NCBI GenBank assembly: GCA_035275625.1
Contig: DATEMK010000375.1
Coordinates: 1-6,035, forward strand
Direction: 5' to 3'
Origin: DATEMK01 sp035275625
GTDB taxonomy: Bacteria > Bacteroidota > Bacteroidia > AKYH767-A > OLB10
Length of the DNA: 6,035 nt
The notes beneath the pieces are model-generated. The model did no database searches. It was not told where the DNA came from and saw nothing but the letters and a program-made list of their open reading frames with translations. This document shows, piece after piece, positions 1 through 4,698 of the stretch. A program made the position numbers and the translations under genes. Within the stretch, counting starts at the first letter, position 1, and each line of letters starts with the position of its first letter.

Positions 1-56
1 GGAAGATCAATGCTGAAACAGCAATAATCCATTGTCCGTTATCAATAGCCCGTTTT

Positions 57-689
57 TTACACCACCATAATGCTGACCGTTGCACTCCAGTTTTCCGGGC
101 CTGTTTTTAAAACGGGCTGGTAACTGAAGTAAGCCGCGCTGCCGGGAACAAACCCGTTAACGCTGGTTTTTGCCTGCAGCGTGGGAGGCAATTCTGTCCA
201 TGCTGTTCCGTCAGGGCTTTTTCTCCAGTTGTACGAAGCCCGTTTCCCGGCTGCTTTGGCAATTAATTTTACCGTTCCTGAAATTTCTCCCTGCTTTGCC
301 TCGAGGGGCGGTTTGACACGCACCCCGCGGTTTTTTACTCCGAAACCTGCTGCTTCAATAATGGAAATGGCTGTTGCAGTATCTTTCGAAAGATCTGCCA
401 GGTTCTGCACATAAGCAAGCATGCTGTTTAAATCATCCAGCGACTTGTCATACTTCAGGTCGCGCGCTGCTGCTGCTCCCTGCACACGGGTCTTTGCCAG
501 CGCTTCTGCTGTTTCAAGCTCGTCTATACCGGTCGTGACTGTCGCCAATGCTGGAACAGGAGCCGTAAAAATGGTTGGATTGTTACCGATATTCAGGACG
601 TATGTACGCATGGCAAGGATGAAATCCCCGATTTTCCTGATTAACCTTACTTTAACCACTGCAAGTGGCCTTCTATTTGACTTTTTCAT
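57..689 (-). CDS. Small two-part protein with fibronectin-III-like C-terminus, function unknown
   Basis: A 210-residue protein beginning MKKSNRRPLAVVKVRL, with no signal peptide. The basic start is followed by a helical stretch (about residues 15-115) with an alternating Ala/Leu/Glu pattern (ELETAEALAKTRVQGAAAARD) and a Gly-rich linker. From about residue 128 a beta-rich segment has features of a fibronectin-III/Ig-like fold: GTVKLIAKAA, YNWRKSPDGTAWTELPPT, and a C-terminal strand ENWSATVSIMVV. I associate this architecture with short Bacteroidota proteins of unknown function that occur in one to several copies per genome; that is memory, not a search. It is followed on the same strand by nothing visible before the window edge and is preceded by the heptad-repeat ORF. 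The start lies just downstream of an AT-rich stretch (690-720) without a Shine-Dalgarno sequence. The reading frame is confident; the function is not known. Confidence 0.8.
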   Translation of the reverse strand: MKKSNRRPLAVVKVRLIRKIGDFILAMRTYVLNIGNNPTIFTAPVPALATVTTGIDELETAEALAKTRVQGAAAARDLKYDKSLDDLNSMLAYVQNLADLSKDTATAISIIEAAGFGVKNRGVRVKPPLEAKQGEISGTVKLIAKAAGKRASYNWRKSPDGTAWTELPPTLQAKTSVNGFVPGSAAYFSYQPVLKTGPENWSATVSIMVV

Positions 690-758
690 AGCTTTTAAAT
701 TTTAAATTGTTAATAATAATGGAATAACTTAGTAACTGAATGATGAGTGAAAATGCCG

Positions 759-1217
759 CTATGTGTCAGGATCATGACCGATAGCGCCTTTAAAAAATCC
801 AGGGTTGCATGCCTCATGGCAGGTTTCCTTAGTTACTATTACAAAGCTGACAGCATGATAAATGGTATACCCAAAGGATGACCCCGTTCCGGCTGAGGAT
901 GTGACCAATGCGGCTTTGGACGTGTCCTCACCGTCTGATGACATAACCAATGCCGCTTCGGACGTGACCATTGCGGCTGGTGACATGACCAATTCCGCTA
1001 TGGACGCATCCTCATCGGCTGATGACATAGCCAATGCCTCTTTGGACGTGACCACTGCGGCTGAGGACGTGACCACTTCCGCTGCGGACGTATCCTCACC
1101 GGATGAGGACATGACCAATGCCGCTTTGGAAGTGACCACTGCGGCTGGTGACATGACCACTTCCGCTGTGGACGTGTCCACTTCCGCTCTTTTGATGTTT
1201 TTGTTTCCGGCTTTCAT
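759..1217 (-). CDS. Low-complexity heptad-repeat protein (hypothetical; strand uncertain)
   Basis: A 152-residue ORF with a short basic start (MKAGNKNIKR). Residues 11-108 form fourteen seven-residue units of the type A-E-V-V-T-S-x (for example AEVVTSS, AAVVTSK, AALVMSS), and a non-repeated tail of about 44 residues contains two cysteines and ends GHDPDT. There is no recognisable domain. The minus strand is preferred because the ORF is longer, the start follows an A-rich run typical of this phylum, and both neighbouring genes are on the minus strand. The opposite strand is also open for 123 codons (862-1233, repeats such as DVTNAA), because 21-bp units keep both strands free of stops. It may be a real structural or surface-exposed repeat protein, or only a minisatellite that happens to be open. 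Confidence 0.5.
   Translation of the reverse strand: MKAGNKNIKRAEVDTSTAEVVMSPAAVVTSKAALVMSSSGEDTSAAEVVTSSAAVVTSKEALAMSSADEDASIAELVMSPAAMVTSEAALVMSSDGEDTSKAALVTSSAGTGSSFGYTIYHAVSFVIVTKETCHEACNPGFFKGAIGHDPDT
894..1187 (-). repeat. 21-bp tandem repeat with an 84-bp higher-order period
   Basis: Fourteen 21-bp units in register encode seven-residue repeats on the minus strand. Every fourth unit is distinct and acidic (SGEDTSA, ADEDASI, DGEDTSK), so the array also has a 28-residue (84-bp) super-period: one GED-type unit followed by three hydrophobic AxVVTS-type units. Units have diverged by point changes and no indel disturbs the frame, which suggests selection on the reading frame or recent expansion. 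Confidence 0.85.
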
Positions 1218-1281
1218 TTTATTACTGAAATAACGATGTAAAATTACAGCGCCATCATGCCCTGCACAATCCCCCGATAAC

Positions 1282-1309
1282 GTTACTACTATAGAGTTAC
1301 CACTATAGG
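1282..1309. promoter_or_regulatory. Tandem 14-bp direct repeat, possible operator
   Basis: Two adjacent 14-bp units, GTTACTACTATAGA and GTTACCACTATAGG, differ at two positions. They lie about 65-90 bp upstream of the minus-strand start at 1217 and downstream of the LuxR-type gene. One helical turn plus a few bases separates the units, compatible with tandem binding of a regulator. No factor can be assigned, and a chance duplication is possible. The rest of the 1218-1404 gap holds only a short CGGGTCCCG palindrome at 1379-1387 and no gene I can support. Confidence 0.35.
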
Positions 1310-1404
1310 GGGAGAAAAATAAAAAGCTTTGAAACAGGGTTTTTATTCCTGCCTAGAAAAGGGGAGGGAAAATGGAAACGGGTCCCGGCAGGTGAAGGAA
1401 TAAA

Positions 1405-1683
1405 TTAAATTATTCTGCCGTTGAATGTAACGATTGTCTGGTCTGCATTCACTGTAAAACCATGGGTAAGAAAATAAACAGCGAGATCTGTTTCCCAATG
1501 ACGGTTAGTTTTATTCATCAGGTTTTTAATATGTGACTTTAATGTTTCCGCTGAAAAACCGAAAATATCTACAATTTCCTTATGTGTATAACCCATTAAG
1601 ATACACTTAATGATTTCCAGTTCACGCGGGGTATAATGAAAAGGAACATTTTCTTGCGGGGGAATGACAGCCGGGGTTTTCAT
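1405..1683 (-). CDS. Stand-alone LuxR/GerE-type helix-turn-helix protein
   Basis: A 92-residue protein that is almost entirely a LuxR (GerE) DNA-binding domain at residues 17-62. The segment YTPRELEIIKCILMGYTHKE has the family's T-x-R-E-x-E-I-x-x-x-I-x-x-G-x-x-x-K-E-I pattern, and FSAETLKSHIKNLMNK is the recognition helix (usual form S-x-x-T-V-x-x-H-x-x-N-I-x-x-K). It lacks the N-terminal receiver or autoinducer-binding domain that most LuxR-family regulators carry. A short tail (residues 63-92, HGFTVNADQTIVTFNGRII) follows. It is expected to act as a cytoplasmic DNA-binding regulator; its target is unknown, although it is adjacent to the heptad-repeat ORF and the 14-bp direct repeats. The first ATG of the frame is used; no good ribosome binding site is visible, which is normal in Bacteroidota. 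Confidence 0.88.
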   Translation of the reverse strand: MKTPAVIPPQENVPFHYTPRELEIIKCILMGYTHKEIVDIFGFSAETLKSHIKNLMNKTNRHWETDLAVYFLTHGFTVNADQTIVTFNGRII

Positions 1684-1990
1684 CAGATTTGGTAGTTGGG
1701 CTATGTGCCATTATGTATGTTATATATACGGACCGGGTAATGCTCCTGGCGGGGTTTTTACAGTTAACAGATTAACGAAAGCAAGGCAACACAAATTGTG
1801 CCTCAAACTGTCATTTTTTTGTAAAATGCGGGTGGGGAAAGGGTTGCAGGTGATTCTTTTATGTAAAAATGATGATGGAAGTCCAGGTACATTCATTTGT
1901 TTGCACCAAAAAATAAAAGGTTGTTTACATGGGAGGCGATTGGGATTGGGTTTTACATTTTTGAGAGCGATAGAATGTAATTAGGCAAAA
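1684..1990. other. Intergenic region between divergent genes, no gene supported
   Basis: About 300 bp between the LuxR-type start and the first cassette-like element. A plus-strand frame (1664-1984) is open, but it overlaps the LuxR gene, has unusual composition and resembles no family, so it is not called. The stretch includes a 7-bp inverted repeat TTACATT/AATGTAA (1953-1959 and 1974-1980) with a 14-nt loop, too weak to name as a terminator. The promoter of the LuxR-type gene should lie here, but I see no clear TTTG / TAnnTTTG pair. Confidence 0.5.
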
Positions 1991-1995
1991 GTTGC

Positions 1996-2096
1996 AATTG
2001 CCGAATATTTCCCGGAACCTGCCAAATATTTCTATATTTGAGAAATATCCGGCAGGTTTTGGAGAAAAACCTGCTGATATTTAATTGTTATGCGCA
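1996..2096 (+). repeat. Divergent palindromic element at the head of the array
   Basis: This element has two overlapping hairpins. Hairpin A pairs AACCTGCC (2016-2023) with GGCAGGTT (2051-2058) and ATATTTC (2026-2032) with GAAATAT (2042-2048), across a 2x2 internal loop. Hairpin B pairs GCAGGTTTT (2052-2060) with AAAACCTGC (2066-2074) around a GGAGA loop, and extends out to about 2043-2082 with one bulge and one G-U pair. A and B share 2042-2058, so they exclude each other. The flanks AATTGCCGAATA (1996-2007) and GTTATGCGCAATT (2087-2099) are partly complementary. In position it replaces the long-arm palindromes found before the next two genes. It could be a diverged recombination site, an attenuator or a terminator; no U-run follows it. 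Confidence 0.55.
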
Positions 2097-2140
2097 ATTT
2101 TAACGCTCAGAACAAACTTTTGTGCTTAACATTAAACGAT
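2087..2140 (+). repeat. 54-nt cassette-front module, copy 1 (upstream of membrane-protein gene)
   Basis: This 54-nt block aligns without gaps to 2970-3023 and 4645-4698. Shared positions include GTTAT at the start, CGC at module positions 18-20, GTGCT at 36-40 and GAT at the end. With copy 3 it also shares CAGAACAAAC. It ends 16 nt before the ATG at 2157. Its first ten bases GTTATGCGCA are the exact reverse complement of TGCGCATAAC (2824-2833), found after the gene it precedes. Confidence 0.8.
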
Positions 2141-2156
2141 AAAATATATATACGAT

Positions 2157-2798
2157 ATGAACAAACTTCAGAAGTTAGGAGAAGACATTAAGACTTTTCC
2201 ATCCAAAATGGATAAGTATCATCAAATTTACATGACTGTTCTTGGTGCGCCAATCTTGGGCGGAGCAATTCTACAGTGGATTTTTTTAGCTTTATTTAAA
2301 GTTTCACCATGGTTATCTATTCTTGCAATTTTGCTTTGCTTCATTGCCGTTTACATAATTTACATGTGGAACAATGCAACAATAAGGAGCTTAAGCGAGA
2401 AAAATTATACGAAGCAAATTGACTATTTGATAGTAGGTATGTTTGTTGCGCAGGGAATTATTGCTGTTGTTGCAATTTCCAACTTATCGTATTTACTCTA
2501 TTCTTTTCGTTGTGTTGATTACATTAAAATGGATTCCCAACCTTTTAATGGACTCGAATCTATTGATAATTATACACGGTTTTATTTTTGGTATTTTTTT
2601 AATAGCATTCCAGGTGTAGATTGCAATTCTTTTAATTGGCACCAGCAAATTAGACCTAATAACTTTCTTTCAGGTTTTATCGTGTTTATTGTTCAGGTAT
2701 ATGTCACTTTCATTTTTATAGGAGGCATCAAGGATTGGTTAGATAATCGTAATTTAAAGAAACAGGTTAATCGCTCAATGCAAGAAAGTCATAAATAA
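2157..2798 (+). CDS. Multi-pass membrane protein with pore-like loop, function unknown
   Basis: A 213-residue integral membrane protein. Predicted membrane segments lie at about 28-48 (VLGAPILGGAILQWIFLALF), 51-71 (LSILAILLCFIAVYIIYM), 90-116 (YLIVGMFVAQGIIAVVAISN and following) and 171-192 (GFIVFIVQVYVTFIFIGG). Between the last two, residues 141-161 (RFYFWYFFNSIPG..SFNW) are rich in aromatics with an invariant-looking N/D-S-I-P turn, which resembles a re-entrant pore helix of small ion-channel-like proteins. No TxGYG-type selectivity filter is present, so channel activity is only a suggestion. Both termini are charged (N-terminus EDIKTFPSKMDK, C-terminus KKQVNRSMQESHK) and probably cytoplasmic. 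It is the sole gene between the first 54-nt module and the first long palindrome, so it looks like a one-gene cassette. Start chosen as the first ATG; no Shine-Dalgarno. Confidence 0.85.
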   Translation: MNKLQKLGEDIKTFPSKMDKYHQIYMTVLGAPILGGAILQWIFLALFKVSPWLSILAILLCFIAVYIIYMWNNATIRSLSEKNYTKQIDYLIVGMFVAQGIIAVVAISNLSYLLYSFRCVDYIKMDSQPFNGLESIDNYTRFYFWYFFNSIPGVDCNSFNWHQQIRPNNFLSGFIVFIVQVYVTFIFIGGIKDWLDNRNLKKQVNRSMQESHK

Positions 2799-2823
2799 AA
2801 CTATTTGGAATGCCAACAAAACA

Positions 2824-2979
2824 TGCGCATAACATCAAGATTAAAAGAAATAAAAAAAAGAAGGGCTTTGAGAGGTAAACAAAGAGTTGGGCATCTAACA
2901 AACAATGCGGATAAACGAACAGTAGTGCTTCTCATCCCTTCTTTTTTTTACTTCTTTAATCCCTTCTTCGTTATCCGCA
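2824..2979 (+). repeat. Long attC-like palindrome, copy 1 (between membrane-protein and radical SAM genes)
   Basis: The outer ends TGCGCATAAC (2824-2833) and GTTATCCGCA (2970-2979) are complementary at 9 of 10 positions. Inside, a 26-nt left arm (2840-2865) and a 25-nt right arm (2936-2960) pair along their whole length with one bulged A and one mismatch; key features are ATTAAA.GAAA, a run of eight A/T, and GAAGGG/CCCTTC. The arms enclose a 70-nt centre (2866-2935) that starts CTTTGAGAGGTAAACAAAG (a small hairpin). An additional segment TGCGGATAAACGAA (2906-2919) also complements TTCGTTATCCGCA (2967-2979), perfectly except for one bulged A, so a second, mutually exclusive or pseudoknotted pairing is possible. 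A second copy lies at 4492-4654. Confidence 0.85.
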
Positions 2980-3023
2980 ATTATTTCGCTCCGATTGAAC
3001 GGTAGTGCTAACTTGAAACAGAT
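2970..3023 (+). repeat. 54-nt cassette-front module, copy 2 (upstream of radical SAM gene)
   Basis: Gapless match to the modules at 2087 and 4645; with the latter it shares TTTCGC, CGG.AGTGCTAA and GAAC. It overlaps the right end of the palindrome and stops 51 nt before the ATG at 3075. It contains TAACTTGA (3009-3016), near the Bacteroidota -7 pattern TAnnTTTG, so the module may also supply a promoter; that part is weak. Confidence 0.8.
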
Positions 3024-3074
3024 GCAAGTAACGAACATAAAACAATTAATAAAAAACAAACAAAAAAACTTATC

Positions 3075-4430
3075 ATGAAAAATGTAATTACAGAGAGTCC
3101 GCTTCAAATGCCTCTACCCTCAACCAATCTTCCTAAGAGATACTTTAAGAGAATGGTTCTACAACCAACCTCACTTTGCAATCTAAATTGTTCGTATTGT
3201 TATTTGGCGGAAAGGACATCAAATCACCGTATGCCAATCGAAGTAGCCCAGTCAATTGCTAACGAGTTTAGAAGTTTAGAAACACCGATTACAATTATTT
3301 GGCATGGTGGAGAGCCATTAGCGACAGGTCTTTCACATTTTGAAAAACTTTTGAAAACATTTAACGGAACAAAAGTTCGTCATGCGATACAGACAAATGC
3401 TACGCTTATCAATGATAAGTGGTGTCATTTGTTTAAGAAGTATTCTGTTAGCATCGGAATAAGTATTGATGGTCAGGGAAAACTTAATTCTAATAGAGTT
3501 GATTTTTCTGGCAAGGAAACAATAAGTAAAGTTGAGAACGGCATTGCTTTGCTTCGCAAGCATGATATTGACTTCGGGATAATCGCAGTAGTCAATAATA
3601 CTAATATTGATAACGCAACCAGTATTTATGAATACGCAATTAAATTGGGAGCACATTCTCTGGCGATAAATATTGAAGAAATAGACGGAGTTAATACCCG
3701 AATTGTGCCTGACGATGTTTCGGTTACTAAATTTTGGAAGGAACTTTGGACTGCATGGAGCGAAACACCGACAATTAGAATAAGAGAGTTTGAGCACATT
3801 AGTTATTGGATAAGTTCTACTTTATCCTCTAATACACCGAGCAAAGAATACAGGGTTGATTTATTTCCAACAATTTCTTGGAATGGGGATGTCGTATTTC
3901 TTTCACCTGAATTACATTCATTAAAGCATAATGAGTTCAATAATTTCATTGCAGGTAATGTTCTGCACACTCCGCTATTTGACTTAATGAAGGAAATCTC
4001 TCCTAAGAACAGTAGTTATGTTTTGCAATATTTAGAAGGTGTAGAAATGTGTAAAAATACTTGCGCTTACTTTCAATATTGCAGAGGTGGACATGCAAGT
4101 AACAAATATGCCGAGCATCGAAAATTAAATGTTACAGAAACCATCTCATGTAGAAATTCCCGAAAAAGATTAGTAAATGCAATTCTTGATAATGAAATAG
4201 AACCAAGAAATTATTTAGAACTTAATTCCTTAATTGATGTGGGGATTACTAAAAAGGCACAACTTAAAAGTTTGATTTCTTCCAAATCAAAGAAATTAGA
4301 ACTATCGGGGTTAGGTGCAGAGTATGACAAGTTCAGCGATTGGGATAAATGGGATGATTTTGACCGCATAAATTTTAGTGAGTATGATGATGATGGAAAT
4401 CAAACGGGAATTGAAATAGGCGGACATTAA
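3075..4430 (+). CDS. Radical SAM/SPASM peptide maturase with C-terminal substrate-like tail
   Basis: A 451-residue radical SAM enzyme. The CxxxCxxC motif is C35-N-L-N-C39-S-Y-C42-Y and should bind the SAM-cleaving [4Fe-4S] cluster. The SAM-binding GGEP is at 78-81 (WHGGEPLATG). QTNATLI and GISIDGQ follow, as in SPASM enzymes. The stretch NRVDFSGKETISKVENGIAL with FGIIAVVN resembles the FxsB/GrrM group that forms C-C cyclophanes on aromatic residues of RiPP precursors. The SPASM region has C326, C330, C336 and C359 (CKNTCAYFQYCRGGHASNKY ... TETISCR), which should bind auxiliary cluster(s). Residues ~375-451 are an extension beyond the enzyme: a basic linker (KKAQLKSLISSKSKK), then LELSGLGAE, then YDKFSDWDKWDDFDR (417-431), INFSEYDDDG and a GGH end. 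The subfamily is inferred from motifs; radical SAM/SPASM membership is certain. It is the only gene of its cassette. Start chosen as first ATG in an A-rich leader. Confidence 0.93.
   Translation: MKNVITESPLQMPLPSTNLPKRYFKRMVLQPTSLCNLNCSYCYLAERTSNHRMPIEVAQSIANEFRSLETPITIIWHGGEPLATGLSHFEKLLKTFNGTKVRHAIQTNATLINDKWCHLFKKYSVSIGISIDGQGKLNSNRVDFSGKETISKVENGIALLRKHDIDFGIIAVVNNTNIDNATSIYEYAIKLGAHSLAINIEEIDGVNTRIVPDDVSVTKFWKELWTAWSETPTIRIREFEHISYWISSTLSSNTPSKEYRVDLFPTISWNGDVVFLSPELHSLKHNEFNNFIAGNVLHTPLFDLMKEISPKNSSYVLQYLEGVEMCKNTCAYFQYCRGGHASNKYAEHRKLNVTETISCRNSRKRLVNAILDNEIEPRNYLELNSLIDVGITKKAQLKSLISSKSKKLELSGLGAEYDKFSDWDKWDDFDRINFSEYDDDGNQTGIEIGGH
4323..4367 (+). other. Five consecutive aromatic-X-X triplets, candidate in-cis cyclophane core
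   Basis: This encodes residues 417-431 of the radical SAM protein: YDK, FSD, WDK, WDD, FDR. Aromatic residues fall on every third position (417, 420, 423, 426, 429), and two more follow at F434 and Y437. Three-residue cyclophane-forming enzymes of the GrrM/XyeB/FxsB type join an aromatic ring at position 1 to the beta-carbon of the residue at position 3. The regular three-residue spacing fits that geometry. It is unlike a normal enzyme C-terminus and could be a precursor core fused to its maturase. An ordinary acidic, aromatic tail cannot be ruled out. Confidence 0.5.
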
Positions 4431-4449
4431 ATCGCTTCGTGCAAAGTGC

Positions 4450-4515
4450 ATGGGAACTTCAAACAATTGTGCTTCATGGGCAGAGTATAACTGCGGATGC
4501 AATGATAGTAGTTAG
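4450..4515 (+). CDS. Possible 21-residue cysteine-containing peptide (speculative)
   Basis: A short frame MGTSNNCASWAEYNCGCNDS plus a final S, ending TAG, starts 19 nt after the radical SAM stop. It has three cysteines, one Trp and one Tyr, and could be a small substrate peptide. Against it: no ribosome binding site is seen, it runs into the start of the downstream palindrome (TGCGGATgcAA at 4492-4502), and such short frames arise by chance. Confidence 0.15.
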   Translation: MGTSNNCASWAEYNCGCNDSS

Positions 4516-4654
4516 ATTAAAGAAATAAAAAAAAGAAGGGCTTTGAGAGGTAAACAAAGAGTTGTGTTTCTAATAAACAGTGTGGGTAAACGAACAGTTA
4601 TGCTTCTAAACCCTTCTTTTTTTTACTTCTTTAATTCCTTCTTCGTTATCGGAT
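4492..4654 (+). repeat. Long attC-like palindrome, copy 2 (after radical SAM gene)
   Basis: The left arm 4516-4540 and right arm 4611-4635 pair at 24 of 25 positions and are near-identical to the arms of copy 1. They again enclose a 70-nt centre (4541-4610), gapless and about 84% identical to that of copy 1 by eye (first 24 nt identical). The outer left end TGCGGATgcAA (4492-4502) matches the reverse complement of the front of the radical SAM cassette (GTTATCCGCA, 2970-2979) apart from a GC insertion and the final C. The outer right end is GTTATCGGAT (4645-4654), the front of the next cassette; left and right ends pair only weakly here. The whole duplicated stretch 2838-3023 / 4514-4698 brackets the radical SAM gene in direct orientation. 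Confidence 0.85.
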
Positions 4655-4698
4655 ATGCTTTCGCACAGAACAAACGGAAGTGCTAATTTTGAACTGAT
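4645..4698 (+). repeat. 54-nt cassette-front module, copy 3 (upstream of propeller gene)
   Basis: Third gapless copy of the module; it ends directly at the ATG of the secreted repeat-protein gene. Against the module at 2087 it keeps CAGAACAAAC and GTGCT, and against the module at 2970 it keeps TTTCGC, CGG.AGTGCTAA and GAAC. This pattern shows that the three copies are related to each other and are not chance AT-rich matches. Confidence 0.8.
4684..4691 (+). promoter_or_regulatory. Possible Bacteroidota -7 promoter element inside the module
   Basis: TAATTTTG fits the Bacteroidota -7 consensus TAnnTTTG exactly, with only a poor -33 candidate (GCTTTCG, about 4657-4663) upstream. The start codon is only 7 nt downstream, so the transcript would be leaderless or nearly so. 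The corresponding site in the module at 2970 is TAACTTGA (one near-miss), and the first module is worse. Low confidence. Confidence 0.25.

Noticed and set aside
862..1233. Plus-strand 123-codon frame with DVTNAA-type repeats
   Set aside because: It is the complement of the heptad repeats on the minus strand. The neighbouring genes are on the minus strand and the minus frame is longer with a better start context; not fully excluded.
1664..1984. Plus-strand frame of 106 codons in the intergenic region
   Set aside because: It overlaps the start of the LuxR-type gene, has no recognisable family and shows unusual composition; probably chance.
2840..2960. Rho-independent terminator interpretation of the long-arm hairpin
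   Set aside because: The arms are separated by a 70-nt centre, the T-run is inside the arm, and the element is conserved far beyond a terminator; it may still stop transcription incidentally.
2970..2979. Canonical integron attC core GTTRRRY
   Set aside because: The bases are GTTATCC, GTTATGC and GTTATCG, which do not fit RRR; only the layout resembles attC, so it is called attC-like.
2805..3005. Plus-strand 66-codon frame before the radical SAM gene
   Set aside because: It lies almost wholly in the palindrome, and its translation reflects the A/T-rich arms and repeat rather than a protein.
2824..4654. Insertion sequence or composite transposon bounded by direct repeats
   Set aside because: No transposase is present between the copies, the single gene is a peptide maturase, no target-site duplication is seen, and the ends follow cassette logic better.
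2824..4654. CRISPR array
   Set aside because: There are only two long repeats about 1.7 kb apart with a gene between them; no short repeat-spacer pattern.
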